Source of the DNA: Streptomyces lateritius
GTDB lineage: Bacteria > Actinomycetota > Actinomycetes > Streptomycetales > Streptomycetaceae
Length of the DNA stretch: 63,663 nucleotides
Direction of reading: 5' to 3'
NCBI RefSeq assembly: GCF_014649715.1
Contig: NZ_BMTO01000001.1
Coordinates: 290,664 to 354,326 of the forward strand
Position numbers and translations under genes: made by a program. Positions 1 through 9,272 of this stretch are shown piece after piece. Position 1 is the stretch's first letter; each line of letters begins with the position of its first letter. The notes under the pieces were generated by a model. It did not search any database. It had not been told where the DNA came from and saw only the letters and a list, made by a program, of their open reading frames with translations.

Positions 1-1362
1 CGGCTGCTGGAGATCCACCGTCCGCGTCACCTCCACGGCAATGGCGATGCACGCCCGGCCGGGGTCGCTGGGCCGCTCCGTCACCCGCACGGTGACCTTG
101 CCGGGACTCTCCTGGGCCGTCGCCGTGTACTCGCTGCACACCCCGCCCCAGAAGGTGACCGACAGCTTCGTACCGGTGCCGTCGATCCGGTACGACTCGA
201 CGCGCCGCACGGGCTCGGTGCCCTCGTCCGGGGCCGGTGTCGGGGTCGGCGTGGGGGCCGGCTTCGCGGGGGGCGCCAGATGCTCCGGGGCCACCGCCGT
301 CCGGACGACCGTGGACTGCTGCGCGCCCGTCTCGGCCTCCACCGTGAAGAGCCAGGACGGTACGAGCGCCCGCTCGCCGTCCACGAACTGCGCGGCGAGG
401 CCGAACACCGCGCCCGTGACCGCCAGCTCCTTCGGCTGTGCGTCCGGCTTGCACGTCGTCGCCGGGGGCGCGGGGGCGTCCGCCGCCGGCGGGTCGGTGG
501 CGCAGCCCCCGATGCCGATCGTGCCCGGGCCGTCGGCCGCCTTGTTCAGCTCCTCCAGAGCCTTCTCCGCGCCGACCACCGGATATTCGGCGCCCTTCGC
601 CGCCTCCTTCAACTGCCCGCTCCCCGCGACCAGCTCACCGCCCGACCCGACGTGTATCCCGGTCGACCAGCCGTACGTCGGAAGCCCGCCCACGACCGGG
701 TCGGCGTTGACCACCCGTACCGTGCCGCCCATCACCTGGCTCGCGTCGAGCTTCGCGTCGTCCTGGCCGATCGCCTTCAGAACGGGCGCCGCGGCGGCCC
801 GCGCCGCCGCCTCGCTCACCGCCCCGCCGCGCGGGGGCTTCGGCTCACCCGGGGGCGGGCACGCCCTGCCCTTGAGGCAGGTGTCTCCGGCCGGCCCTCC
901 GTCGTACCGCGAGAACGTCCAGCTGCCCGGTGCCTCGGCCGACACGTCGAGCCGCAGACCCGAGGCGTCCTTCTCCGGCGCGATCTTCCAGACGTCGCCC
1001 TCCAGCCTCGGCGCGCCCGCGATGCCGAGGGCCTTCGCCAGCCGGCTGACCTCGGCCGCCGTGACCCGGCCCTCGGGCCGGTGGACCGGGGCCGACGCGG
1101 GCCCGTCGGGCAAAGGGCCCTCGGCCTTGTAGACGACGTCGCCGCCCGGGTCGGGTTCGCCCGGGGCGATGCCGGGTCCGCCGTCCCCGCCGGCCTTCGC
1201 GTCCAGGCGCAGCGGCGGGGGCGCGGCGGCGCCGCCCGTCCCGCCGCCGTCCGCCGTGGCCGCCAGATACACACCGCCGCCACCGGCCAGCAGGACGCCC
1301 GCCGCCACCGATGCGACCAGCACCGGACCGCGCCTGTGTCGCCGGCTCTCCGAACCGCTCAC
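1..1362 (-). CDS. Secreted or membrane-anchored protein of unknown function, C-terminus cut by the window edge
   Basis: I do not recognise a family. The start is the GTG at 1362, preceded by GAAGGAG about seven bases upstream; the ATG at 1366 is followed by a stop after two codons and is excluded. The protein begins with a short Arg/His-rich stretch and a hydrophobic Val/Ala/Gly segment (about residues 14-35), which is a signal anchor or signal peptide. A Pro/Gly/Asp-rich linker follows, then an extracytoplasmic region with a few cysteines, and a Pro-Thr run (about residues 375-390) that looks like a spacer. The frame is open to base 1, so at least 454 residues are present and the stop lies outside the window. 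It points away from the small gene at 1452-1658. Confidence 0.7.
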   Translation of the reverse strand, partial: MSGSESRRHRRGPVLVASVAAGVLLAGGGGVYLAATADGGGTGGAAAPPPLRLDAKAGGDGGPGIAPGEPDPGGDVVYKAEGPLPDGPASAPVHRPEGRVTAAEVSRLAKALGIAGAPRLEGDVWKIAPEKDASGLRLDVSAEAPGSWTFSRYDGGPAGDTCLKGRACPPPGEPKPPRGGAVSEAAARAAAAPVLKAIGQDDAKLDASQVMGGTVRVVNADPVVGGLPTYGWSTGIHVGSGGELVAGSGQLKEAAKGAEYPVVGAEKALEELNKAADGPGTIGIGGCATDPPAADAPAPPATTCKPDAQPKELAVTGAVFGLAAQFVDGERALVPSWLFTVEAETGAQQSTVVRTAVAPEHLAPPAKPAPTPTPTPAPDEGTEPVRRVESYRIDGTGTKLSVTFWGGVCSEYTATAQESPGKVTVRVTERPSDPGRACIAIAVEVTRTVDLQQP

Positions 1363-1451
1363 CGCATCGCTCCTTCAGACGTGGGGGAGATCCCCCAGCG
1401 GGAAGTCACCGATGGGACGGAACAGGTGAGCGGGCGGTTCCCCTTCCGTCC

Positions 1452-1658
1452 TCAGGCGCCGTACTCGGGGGTGGCGTCGATCAGCCGTGCCGAGGCGGGC
1501 GGCACGACGACGCCGTGGATCAGGGCGGGGGAGACCGGAGCGGCCGCGGCGGTCGCGGGGACCACCCAGTGCGGTGCCATCCGCGCGCTGTCGCCGCGCA
1601 GCTGGGCCAGGCTGAGCTCGGACTCCTGGTGCTCACGAGGAGCGGGGTACGTGGACAT
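1452..1658 (-). CDS. Small conserved-looking protein, 68 aa
   Basis: The frame encodes 68 residues from the ATG at 1658, beginning MSTYPAPREHQESELSLAQL and ending in a segment rich in Ala, Val and Pro. The composition is not that of an antisense artefact: it has balanced acidic residues and a plausible amphipathic N-terminal half. A second in-frame ATG at 1685 would add nine residues. Neither start has a convincing Shine-Dalgarno sequence, so a leaderless message is possible. The gene is divergent from the adenosine kinase-like gene at 1792 and shares a 133-base intergenic region with it. I do not recognise a family or function. Confidence 0.6.
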   Translation of the reverse strand: MSTYPAPREHQESELSLAQLRGDSARMAPHWVVPATAAAAPVSPALIHGVVVPPASARLIDATPEYGA

Positions 1659-1791
1659 AGGCGCACCGTACGCACGGCACGGCACCGGGGAAAAGACCTA
1701 CTCTGGGGTAGTTTCCACTGGTCGGCAGGACGCCCCCCACCCGGTAGCGTGAACTGTCAACCCCTTTCCGTACCCGCAGGAGCACCCAGCC

Positions 1792-2766
1792 GTGCGTATC
1801 GCAGTCACCGGCTCCATCGCCACCGACCACCTCATGACCTTCCCCGGCCGGTTCGCGGACCAGCTCGTCGCGGACCAGCTCCACACGGTCTCCCTCTCCT
1901 TCCTCGTCGACAACCTCGACATCCGGCGGGGAGGCGTCGGCCCGAACATCTGCTTCGGTATGGGCCAGCTCGGCGGCAACCCGATCCTCGTGGGAGCGGC
2001 CGGCTACGACTTCGACGAGTACCGCGCCTGGCTCGACCGCCATGGCGTCGACACCGGTTCGGTCCGGATCTCCGAGGTCCTCCACACCGCCCGCTTCGTC
2101 TGCACCACGGACAAGGACCACAACCAGATCGGCTCCTTCTACACGGGCGCGATGAGCGAGGCCCGGCAGATTGAGCTCAAGTCGGTCGCCGACCGCGTGG
2201 GCGGTCTCGACCTGGTGCTGATCGGCGCCGACGACCCCGAGGCGATGCTGCGCCACACCGAGGAGTGCAAGACGCGGGGGATCCCCTTCGCCGCGGACTT
2301 CTCGCAGCAGATCGCGCGGATGGACGGCAACGAGATCCGCACCCTCCTGGACGGCGCGACCTACCTCTTCTCCAACGAGTACGAGAAGGGTCTCATCGAG
2401 TCCAAGACGGGCTGGACCGACGCGGAGATCCTCGCCAGGGTCGGCCACCGGGTCACCACGCTCGGCTCGCGCGGTGTCCGCATCGAGTGCGCGGGCGAGC
2501 CGGCGATCGAGGTCGGCTGCCCGGAGGAGGAGGCGAAGGTCGACCCGACCGGCGTGGGTGACGCCTTCCGTGCCGGCTTCCTCACGGGCCTGTCCTGGGG
2601 CGTCGGCCTGGAGCGCGCGGCCCAGGTCGGCTGCATGCTCGCGACGCTGGTGATCGAGACCCTCGGTACCCAGGAGTACACCCTGGCCCGCGCCCACTTC
2701 ATGGAGCGCTTCACCAAGGCCTACGGCGACGACGCCGCGACCGAGGTCCAGGTCCACCTGCCCTGA
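1792..2766 (+). CDS. adoK: PfkB/ribokinase-family sugar or nucleoside kinase, adenosine kinase-like
   Basis: This 324-residue protein is a PfkB-fold kinase. The N-terminus (MRIAVTGSIATDHLMTFPGR) and the glycine-rich RRGGVGPNICFGMGQLGG segment (about residues 46-63) match PfkB signature 1. DPTGVGDAFRAGF (about residues 252-264) is signature 2, with the catalytic aspartate in GVGDAF. Start: GTG at 1792, with AGGAG nine bases upstream. The M. tuberculosis adenosine kinase AdoK has, as I recall, the same length and also lies next to ctaC, which supports adenosine kinase over a generic sugar kinase; that is family knowledge plus context, not proof. The enzyme would phosphorylate adenosine with ATP in purine salvage. 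Confidence 0.8.
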   Translation: MRIAVTGSIATDHLMTFPGRFADQLVADQLHTVSLSFLVDNLDIRRGGVGPNICFGMGQLGGNPILVGAAGYDFDEYRAWLDRHGVDTGSVRISEVLHTARFVCTTDKDHNQIGSFYTGAMSEARQIELKSVADRVGGLDLVLIGADDPEAMLRHTEECKTRGIPFAADFSQQIARMDGNEIRTLLDGATYLFSNEYEKGLIESKTGWTDAEILARVGHRVTTLGSRGVRIECAGEPAIEVGCPEEEAKVDPTGVGDAFRAGFLTGLSWGVGLERAAQVGCMLATLVIETLGTQEYTLARAHFMERFTKAYGDDAATEVQVHLP

Positions 2767-3081
2767 CCCGCGCGGGGGCTCAGCCCCACCCCCGGGGGTC
2801 CGCACCGGCGGGCCCCCGGGTCGGCCGGCTTCGGCCCGGCGCGGCCGTCCACCGGCCCGCCACCGCCGCGCGCGAGCCGGCCTCCGCCGGGCCTCCGCCC
2901 CGGCGGCTGCGGCCCGTCCACCGGCCCGCCACCGCCGCGCGGGGAGCCCGGCCTCCGGCAGGGGCCCCCGGGGCCGCCGGCCTCCGGCAGGGGCCCGGCC
3001 CCCTCCTGCCCCCGCCCGTCGGGCCGGCTCCCTCGCGGCGCCGGGACGGTGTGCTGAACGGGTGCCCGGGCCCGGGGGGGG
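2767..3081. repeat. GC-rich intergenic stretch with short direct repeats
   Basis: This 315-base stretch lies between the converging adoK and desulfurase genes and holds no believable gene. A 26-base unit occurs identically at 2847-2872 and 2916-2941, 69 bases apart. A 19-base unit (CGGCCTCCGGCAGGGGCCC) occurs at 2949-2967 and 2978-2996. The composition is almost only G and C. It may act as a structured convergent terminator region, but no U-tract terminator is visible. Confidence 0.6.
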
Positions 3082-4467
3082 CTACGCCAGGCGGCGCACC
3101 ACGTACGCCGTGCCGCCCTTCGGGGAGGGCTCCTCGCCCACGTACTCCTGGCCGCGCATCTCGCACCAGGCCGGGATGTCCAGCCGGGCCGCCTCGTCGT
3201 CGGCGAGAACCGTGACCGTGCCGCCCAGCGGGACCTCGCCGATCACCTTGGCCAGTTCGATGACCGGGATCGGGCAGCGCCTGCCCAGGGCGTCCACCAC
3301 GAGCGAGCCCGAGCCGGCCGCCGCCCCGGTCGCCGGCTCGGGCGCGCCGAGCCGCTCCCGCACTCCCGCCACCACCCCCGGCAGCACGTCGAGGAAGCGC
3401 TCGACGTCCCCCTCCGGTGTTCCCGCCGGCAGGGACACCCGGACGTTCCCCTCGCTCAGCACCCCCATCGCCCGCAGCACATGGCTGGGCGTCAGCGTCG
3501 AACTCGTACACGAAGAACCGGACGAAACGGAGAAACCCTCCCGGTCCAGCTCGTGCAGCAGCGTCTCCCCGTCGACATAGAGACAGGAGAAGGTGACGAG
3601 ATGGGGGAGACGGCGCACCGGATCGCCCACCACCTCCACATCCGGCACCAGTTCCGGAACCCGGCCCCTGATCCGGTCCACCAGGGCCCGCAGCCGCGCC
3701 CCCTCGGCCTCGGCCCCCGCGCGCACCGCCCGCAGCGACGCCGCCGCGGCCACGATCGCCGGAAGATTCTCGAAACCGGCCGCCCGCCCCGACTCCCGCT
3801 CGTCGGCCGGGCCTTGGGGCGCGAACCGCACACCCTTCCGTACGGCCAGCAGCCCGACCCCCGCCGGGCCGCCCCACTTGTGCGCGCTCGCCGCGAGCAG
3901 CGACCAGCCGCCCTCGACCGGCCCCCATCCCAGCGACTGCGCCGCGTCCACCAGGAGGGGCACCCCCGCCGCCCGGCACGCCTCCGCGACCTCCGCCACC
4001 GGCTGCACCGTCCCCACCTCGTGGTTGGCGGACTGCAGGCACGCCAGTGCGGTCCCCTCGTCCAGCGCCGCGGCGAAGGCCGCCGTCTCCACCGCGCCCG
4101 ACCGGCCCACCGGCACCTCGGTCAGTGATCCGCCCGCCGCCACGTGCGCCTCGGCCGCGTGCAGGACGGAAGAGTGTTCGACCGCCGACACCACGAGCCG
4201 GGCCCCGACACGCCGACGGCCGGCGAGCGCTCCGGAAATTCCCGAGTGAACCGCGCGCGTCCCCGAAGGAGTGAACACCAGCTCGTCGGGACGACAGCCC
4301 ACCGCCTCCGCCGCGGCCTCCCGCGCCGCGTCCAGGAGCAGCCGGGCGCGCCGACCCTCGCGGTAGAGCCGGGCCGGGTCGGCCCACCCCTCGTCAAGGG
4401 AGGCGAGCAGCGCCTGGCGGGCCACGGGGTGCAGCGGGGCGGAGGAAGCGGCGTCGAAGTAGGGCAC
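3082..4467 (-). CDS. Cysteine desulfurase fused to a C-terminal TusA-like sulfurtransferase domain
   Basis: The 461-residue protein starts with a complete class V aminotransferase/cysteine desulfurase domain (about residues 1-375). It carries the PLP-binding lysine in SAHKWGGP (K197) and an active-site loop SSGSSCTS with the persulfide cysteine at C320. A TusA-type domain follows (about residues 388-461), with DALGRRCPIPV placing its sulfur-accepting cysteine at C398. The inferred role is to take sulfur from L-cysteine and pass it directly from C320 to C398, toward tRNA thiolation, molybdopterin or another sulfur-using pathway; the acceptor cannot be read from the sequence. The gene is divergent from ctaC across 318 bases and convergent with adoK. 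Confidence 0.9.
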   Translation of the reverse strand: MPYFDAASSAPLHPVARQALLASLDEGWADPARLYREGRRARLLLDAAREAAAEAVGCRPDELVFTPSGTRAVHSGISGALAGRRRVGARLVVSAVEHSSVLHAAEAHVAAGGSLTEVPVGRSGAVETAAFAAALDEGTALACLQSANHEVGTVQPVAEVAEACRAAGVPLLVDAAQSLGWGPVEGGWSLLAASAHKWGGPAGVGLLAVRKGVRFAPQGPADERESGRAAGFENLPAIVAAAASLRAVRAGAEAEGARLRALVDRIRGRVPELVPDVEVVGDPVRRLPHLVTFSCLYVDGETLLHELDREGFSVSSGSSCTSSTLTPSHVLRAMGVLSEGNVRVSLPAGTPEGDVERFLDVLPGVVAGVRERLGAPEPATGAAAGSGSLVVDALGRRCPIPVIELAKVIGEVPLGGTVTVLADDEAARLDIPAWCEMRGQEYVGEEPSPKGGTAYVVRRLA

Positions 4468-4785
4468 ACCGCCACGGTAGGGCCTCCCGCCCCGCCACCC
4501 CGTAAGCCCCCGTCATATGGCCGTCCCGCGCCGTCCGTCGCCCGCGCGCCGGCGCCCCGCCGGCCTTCCGACGACGCCCCCGGACCTGCCGGCGGAATGA
4601 TCACGTCCACCCCTTCGGGGTGTCGGACGGCGCGTTGGGCACCCTCCCCGCGCGACCCCAAATAGCGTCCAGTAGGGTTTGGTCCGCATAAACATCCAAA
4701 CCCCTGCCCGCGGCCGGGGCGGCGACCGACCAGCGAGACGGCCGTAGCCGACCAGCGCGGGCCGAGACTCTCGGGAAGGCGCTAC
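4468..4785. other. Divergent promoter region between the desulfurase-TusA gene and ctaC
   Basis: The 318 bases hold no believable gene. They contain a CTTCGGGG-type hairpin near 4608-4622, a -10-like TAGGGT at 4673-4678, and an inverted repeat GGGTTTGG-N13-CCAAACCC at 4675-4703 (listed separately). The ctaC start is preceded by GGGAAGG at about 4773-4779. Confidence 0.5.
4675..4703. promoter_or_regulatory. Inverted repeat ahead of ctaC, candidate operator
   Basis: The arms GGGTTTGG (4675-4682) and CCAAACCC (4696-4703) are perfect complements separated by 13 bases. The left arm overlaps a -10-like TAGGGT (4673-4678). It lies about 80 bases upstream of the ctaC start. It could be a repressor operator or a hairpin in the 5' leader. 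Confidence 0.4.
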
Positions 4786-5751
4786 GTGAGTCCCAACGGC
4801 TCCGACCGCTCGTCGCGGCGCCCGATGCGGCGGAAGCTGCCGCAGGTGCTGACTGCGGGCCTGATCCTGGCGACAGCCACTGGCTGCTCGTACAACTGGG
4901 AAGACTTCCCCCGCCTTGGTATGCCCACCCCGGTAACGGAAGAGGCGCCTCGGATCCTCTCCCTCTGGCAGGGCTCGTGGGCGGCTGCGCTCGCCACGGG
5001 CGTCCTTGTCTGGGGTCTGATCCTGTGGTCCGTCATCTTCCACCGGCGCAGCCGCACCAAGGTCGAGGTACCTCCGCAGACGCGGTACAACATGCCCATC
5101 GAGGCGCTGTACACGGTCACCCCGCTCATCATCGTCTCCGTGCTCTTCTACTTCACGGCACGCGACGAGTCGAAGCTCCTCCAGCTCACCCCGAAGCCGA
5201 CCCACACCATCAACGTGGTCGGCTACCAGTGGAGCTGGGGCTTCAACTACATCGAGGACGTGCCGGGTGTCACCGGCGACGCCAAGACGGACAAGAACCT
5301 GGAGGGCGTGCCCGACAGGTACAAGAACCAGTTCCCGGCCAACGCCGGCGGCGTCTACGACGCCGGCATCCCGGGGGACCGGAACCCGCAGAACGGCAAC
5401 CCGGGCCCGACCCTGTGGCTGCCCAAGGGCGAGAAGGTCCGGTTCGTCCTGACCTCCCGTGACGTCATCCACTCCTTCTGGGTGGTCCCCTTCCTGATGA
5501 AGCAGGACGTCATTCCGGGCCACCCGAACGCCTTCGAGGTGACCCCGACGCGTGAGGGCACCTTCATGGGCAAGTGTGCCGAGCTGTGCGGTGTCGACCA
5601 CTCTCGGATGCTCTTCAACGTCAAGGTGGTCTCCCCGGAGCGCTACCAGCAGCACCTGAAGGAGCTGGCGGAGAAGGGGCAGACCGGCTACATCCCGTCG
5701 GGCATCGAGCAGACGGCCCCGGCCAGGAACGCGGAGAAGAAGCAACTGTGA
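4786..5751 (+). CDS. ctaC: Cytochrome c oxidase subunit II (aa3 type)
   Basis: This 321-residue lipoprotein is subunit II of the terminal oxidase. An N-terminal signal segment ends in a lipobox with the modified cysteine at C34 (ATATGC). Two membrane helices follow at about residues 62-84 and 108-124. The periplasmic cupredoxin domain carries the full CuA site: H229 in VIHSFWVVP, then C264, E266, C268, H272 and M275 in [12 protein letters not shown]. It receives electrons from the bcc complex and passes them to subunit I. Start: GTG at 4786 behind GGGAAGG. Its stop overlaps the ctaD start by four bases (GTGA), so the genes are translationally coupled. Confidence 0.96.
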   Translation: MSPNGSDRSSRRPMRRKLPQVLTAGLILATATGCSYNWEDFPRLGMPTPVTEEAPRILSLWQGSWAAALATGVLVWGLILWSVIFHRRSRTKVEVPPQTRYNMPIEALYTVTPLIIVSVLFYFTARDESKLLQLTPKPTHTINVVGYQWSWGFNYIEDVPGVTGDAKTDKNLEGVPDRYKNQFPANAGGVYDAGIPGDRNPQNGNPGPTLWLPKGEKVRFVLTSRDVIHSFWVVPFLMKQDVIPGHPNAFEVTPTREGTFMGKCAELCGVDHSRMLFNVKVVSPERYQQHLKELAEKGQTGYIPSGIEQTAPARNAEKKQL

Positions 5752-7484
5752 GCATCCTCAACGAACCCCAGGGTGCGGCCGCGGCTGAGGACTCGTACGA
5801 GAACGAGGTCCCGGTACGCCGCAAGCAGCCCGGCAATGTCGTGGTCAAGTGGCTCACCACCACCGACCACAAGACGATCGGCACCCTCTACCTGGTCACG
5901 TCGTTCATCTTCTTCTGCGTCGGCGGACTCATGGCGCTCTTCATGCGCGCCGAGCTGGCCCGTCCGGGTACGCAGATCATGTCGAACGAGCAGTTCAACC
6001 AGGCGTTCACGATGCACGGCACGATCATGCTGCTGATGTTCGCGACGCCGCTGTTCGCCGGATTCGCGAACTGGATCATGCCGCTGCAGATCGGCGCGCC
6101 CGACGTGGCGTTCCCGCGGCTGAACATGTTCGCGTACTGGCTGTACCTCTTCGGCTCGCTCATCGCCGTGGCCGGCTTCCTCACCCCGCAGGGTGCGGCC
6201 GACTTCGGCTGGTTCGCCTACGCCCCGCTGTCGGACGCCGTCCGCTCGCCGGGTGTCGGCGCCGACATGTGGATCATGGGTCTGGCCTTCTCCGGCTTCG
6301 GCACGATCCTCGGTTCGGTCAACTTCATCACCACGATCATCTGCATGCGCGCTCCGGGCATGACGATGTTCCGGATGCCGATCTTCACCTGGAACGTGCT
6401 GCTGACCGGTGTACTGGTCCTGCTCGCCTTCCCGGTGCTGGCGGCGGCGCTGTTCGCCCTGGAGGCGGACCGCAAGTTCGGGGCCCACATCTTCGACGCC
6501 GCCAACGGCGGCTCGCTGCTGTGGCAGCACCTCTTCTGGTTCTTCGGACACCCCGAGGTGTACATCATCGCCCTGCCGTTCTTCGGCATCGTCTCCGAAG
6601 TGATCCCGGTCTTCAGCCGCAAGCCGATGTTCGGCTACATCGGTCTGGTGGCCGCGACCATCGCGATCGCCGGACTCTCGGTGACCGTGTGGGCCCACCA
6701 CATGTACGTCACCGGTGGTGTGCTGCTGCCGTTCTTCTCCTTCATGACGTTCCTCATCGCCGTACCGACGGGCGTGAAGTTCTTCAACTGGATCGGAACG
6801 ATGTGGAAGGGCTCGTTGTCCTTCGAGACACCGATGCTCTGGACGATCGGCTTCCTGGTCACCTTCACCTTCGGTGGTCTGACCGGCGTCATCCTGGCCT
6901 CGCCGCCGATGGACTTCCACGTCTCCGACTCGTACTTCGTCGTCGCGCACTTCCACTACGTCGTCTTCGGCACCGTGGTCTTCGCGATGTTCGCCGGCTT
7001 CCACTTCTGGTGGCCGAAGTTCACCGGCAAGATGCTGGACGAGCGGCTCGGCAAGATGACGTTCTGGACGCTGTTCATCGGCTTCCACGGCACGTTCCTG
7101 GTGCAGCACTGGCTGGGTGCCGAGGGCATGCCGCGTCGGTACGCGGACTACCTCGACGCCGACGGCTTCACCGCGCTGAACACGATCTCGACGATCTCCT
7201 CGTTCCTGCTCGGTCTGTCGATCCTGCCGTTCTTCTACAACGTGTGGAAGACCGCCAAGTACGGCAAGAAGATCGAGGTCGACGACCCGTGGGGCTACGG
7301 CCGTTCGCTGGAGTGGGCCACCTCCTGCCCGCCCCCGCGGCACAACTTCCTCACCCTGCCGCGGATCCGTTCCGAATCCCCGGCGTTCGACCTGCACCAC
7401 CCTGAGATCGCGGCGATCGACCAGCTCGAGAACAAGCCGCACGAGGCCGCGGCTCTCACTGGCGGCAAGGAGGCCGGCAAGTGA
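5748..7484 (+). CDS. ctaD: Cytochrome c oxidase subunit I (heme aa3-CuB catalytic subunit)
   Basis: The 578-residue protein is the catalytic subunit that reduces O2 and pumps protons. About twelve membrane helices are visible. Heme and copper ligand segments are [20 protein letters not shown] (with the proton-channel and crosslink region), [10 protein letters not shown] and [11 protein letters not shown]. The start is the GTG at 5748, inside the ctaC stop (GTGA, 5748-5751); the frame is open upstream, but conserved oxidase sequence begins only after [15 protein letters not shown]. The 3' end overlaps ctaF by four bases, giving one tightly coupled ctaC-ctaD-ctaF unit. Confidence 0.96.
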   Translation: MSILNEPQGAAAAEDSYENEVPVRRKQPGNVVVKWLTTTDHKTIGTLYLVTSFIFFCVGGLMALFMRAELARPGTQIMSNEQFNQAFTMHGTIMLLMFATPLFAGFANWIMPLQIGAPDVAFPRLNMFAYWLYLFGSLIAVAGFLTPQGAADFGWFAYAPLSDAVRSPGVGADMWIMGLAFSGFGTILGSVNFITTIICMRAPGMTMFRMPIFTWNVLLTGVLVLLAFPVLAAALFALEADRKFGAHIFDAANGGSLLWQHLFWFFGHPEVYIIALPFFGIVSEVIPVFSRKPMFGYIGLVAATIAIAGLSVTVWAHHMYVTGGVLLPFFSFMTFLIAVPTGVKFFNWIGTMWKGSLSFETPMLWTIGFLVTFTFGGLTGVILASPPMDFHVSDSYFVVAHFHYVVFGTVVFAMFAGFHFWWPKFTGKMLDERLGKMTFWTLFIGFHGTFLVQHWLGAEGMPRRYADYLDADGFTALNTISTISSFLLGLSILPFFYNVWKTAKYGKKIEVDDPWGYGRSLEWATSCPPPRHNFLTLPRIRSESPAFDLHHPEIAAIDQLENKPHEAAALTGGKEAGK

Positions 7485-7879
7485 AGATCCAGGGCAAGAT
7501 GTTCATCTGGCTGAGCGTCTTCATCCTCGCCATGGCCGTCCTGTACGGCGTGTGGTCGAAGGAGCCGGTCGGCACCACGGCGCTCTTCCTGGCCTTCGGC
7601 CTGGCCATCATGATCGGCTACTACCTGGCCTTCACGGCCCGGCGTGTCGACGCGATGGCACAGGACGACAAGGAGGCCGACGTCGCGGACGAGGCCGGTG
7701 AAGTGGGCTTCTTCGCCCCGCACAGCTGGCAGCCGCTCTCGCTCGGCATCGGCGGCGCGCTCGCCTTCCTCGCCGTCGCGATGGGCTGGTGGCTGCTGTA
7801 CTTCTCGGCTCCGCTGATCCTGGTCGGCCTGTTCGGCTGGGTGTTCGAGTTCTACCGCGGCGAGAACCAGAACCAGTAG
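7481..7879 (+). CDS. ctaF: Actinobacterial cytochrome c oxidase subunit IV
   Basis: This 132-residue membrane protein is the small accessory subunit of the actinobacterial aa3 oxidase. Four hydrophobic segments (about residues 8-24, 31-49, 88-103 and 106-123) flank an acidic loop ([14 protein letters not shown]). The GTG start at 7481 overlaps the ctaD stop (GTGA). A strong intrinsic terminator follows at 7898-7942 and ends the ctaCDF unit. The symbol follows mycobacterial usage. Confidence 0.9.
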   Translation: MKIQGKMFIWLSVFILAMAVLYGVWSKEPVGTTALFLAFGLAIMIGYYLAFTARRVDAMAQDDKEADVADEAGEVGFFAPHSWQPLSLGIGGALAFLAVAMGWWLLYFSAPLILVGLFGWVFEFYRGENQNQ

Positions 7880-7897
7880 CGGTACCCGCAGGACCCC

Positions 7898-7942
7898 GAG
7901 GGGCCCGGACACTTCGTCACGGAGTGGCCGGGCCCCTCTTTT
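7898..7942 (+). terminator. Intrinsic terminator of ctaC-ctaD-ctaF
   Basis: GAGGGGCCCGG at 7898-7908 pairs perfectly with CCGGGCCCCTC at 7928-7938, and TTTT follows directly. It starts 18 bases after the ctaF stop. Confidence 0.85.
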
Positions 7943-7989
7943 GCAGCACTCGGCGCGCTGGCTCGGGGGAATGTTCTTACGGTGATCTC

Positions 7990-9246
7990 ATGAACGACAC
8001 GCCGCGCATTCGGACTGTTGTGAGCTGCACCTTCCTGGCCGTCACCGTCACCGCCGGCGCCACCGCCTGCGCGGGCTCCGAGGACCACCACCCGCTGTCG
8101 ACCCGGCCGTACGACGCCGCGCGGCAGGTCACCTTCAGCGCCCCGGCGGACGGCCGGAAGGCCGACCCGGACAAGGCGCTGGAGATCACGGCCAAGGGCA
8201 GCGACGGCCGCATCACCGATGTGACGGCCGTCGACGCCGCCGGGCACCACCTGGCGGGCGAACTCGCCGCCGACGGGCAGCGCTGGCGCTCCACGGGCTC
8301 GCTGACGGCCGGAGCCCGCTACACCGTCAAGGTCGCCACCGAGGACGCGGACGGCGCTCCAGGCACCCGTACGTTCACCTTCGAGACGGCCCCGGCGAAA
8401 CGGTCCCTGACGGTGGAGTTCGGCCCGGAGGCGGGCAAATACGGCGTCGGACAGCCGATCACGGCCGACCTCAGCCTCCCCGTCAAGGACAGGAAGTCCA
8501 GGGCGGTCGTCGAAAGGGCCCTGAAGGTGCGCTCCACGCCTTCGGTGGAGGGCTCCTGGCACTGGGTGGACGACGAGAAGCTGCACTACCGCCCGAAGGA
8601 GTACTGGCCGGCCGGCGCGGTGATCTCCGCCACCGCCAACCTGGCCGGCGTGAAGGTGGGCGACAAGCTCTACGGCGGCGAGTCCGAGCCGCTGAAGCTC
8701 ACGATCGGCGACCGGATCGAGGCGGTCGCGGACGCCGGCTCGCACTACATGACCGTGCGGCGCAACGGAGAAGTGATCAACACCATTCCGGTGACCACCG
8801 GCAAGCCGGGCTTCTCCACCCGTAACGGCATCAAGGTGGTGCTCGGCAAGGAGTACTTCGTACGGATGCGCGGTACCAGCGTCGGCATCGCGGCGGGCAG
8901 CTCCGAGTCGTACGACCTGCCCGTCTACTACGCGACCCGGGTCACCTGGAGCGGTGAGTACGTCCATGCCGCGCCCTGGTCCGTCGGCTCGCACGGAGTC
9001 GCCAACGTCAGCCACGGCTGTGTCGGCATGTCGACGGGGAACGCGGCCTGGTTCTACGAGACCGTCCGGCCCGGCGACATCGTGAAGACGATCAACAGCT
9101 ACGGCGACACGATGGACACCTTCGGCAACGGCTTCGGCGACTGGAACCTGCCCTGGGACAAGTGGCGCAAGGGCAGCGCCCTGGTCGAACCGGCCCAGAG
9201 CGCCGCCAACCCGCCCGATCCCACCCGTCTGAGGCCGTCGATCTAG
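7990..9246 (+). CDS. L,D-transpeptidase lipoprotein with immunoglobulin-like domains
   Basis: The 418-residue protein has a signal peptide and a weak lipobox ending at C27 (GATAC). About 220 residues of Ig-like repeats follow (starts near YDAARQVTFSAPADG and SLTVEFGPEAG), as in LdtMt2-type enzymes. The C-terminal YkuD domain carries the catalytic motif SHGVANVSHGCVGMS with nucleophilic cysteine in SHGC. It would form 3-3 crosslinks in peptidoglycan outside the membrane. Start: ATG at 7990; the upstream GGTGATC (7981-7987) matches the part of the 16S anti-SD that extends past GGAGG. It lies between the ctaCDF and ctaE-qcrCAB units and converges on the receiver-like gene. Confidence 0.92.
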   Translation: MNDTPRIRTVVSCTFLAVTVTAGATACAGSEDHHPLSTRPYDAARQVTFSAPADGRKADPDKALEITAKGSDGRITDVTAVDAAGHHLAGELAADGQRWRSTGSLTAGARYTVKVATEDADGAPGTRTFTFETAPAKRSLTVEFGPEAGKYGVGQPITADLSLPVKDRKSRAVVERALKVRSTPSVEGSWHWVDDEKLHYRPKEYWPAGAVISATANLAGVKVGDKLYGGESEPLKLTIGDRIEAVADAGSHYMTVRRNGEVINTIPVTTGKPGFSTRNGIKVVLGKEYFVRMRGTSVGIAAGSSESYDLPVYYATRVTWSGEYVHAAPWSVGSHGVANVSHGCVGMSTGNAAWFYETVRPGDIVKTINSYGDTMDTFGNGFGDWNLPWDKWRKGSALVEPAQSAANPPDPTRLRPSI

Positions 9247-9272
9247 ACATCAGCCGTTCGGGTGTCGGCCGT

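Noticed and set aside
2780..4387. Long open frames in other phases and on the opposite strand of real genes, here and throughout (for example opposite qcrB at 12305-14029)
   Set aside because: High GC at third codon positions leaves antisense frames open. Their translations are Arg/Gly/Ala-rich without family motifs, while the other strand encodes recognisable proteins.
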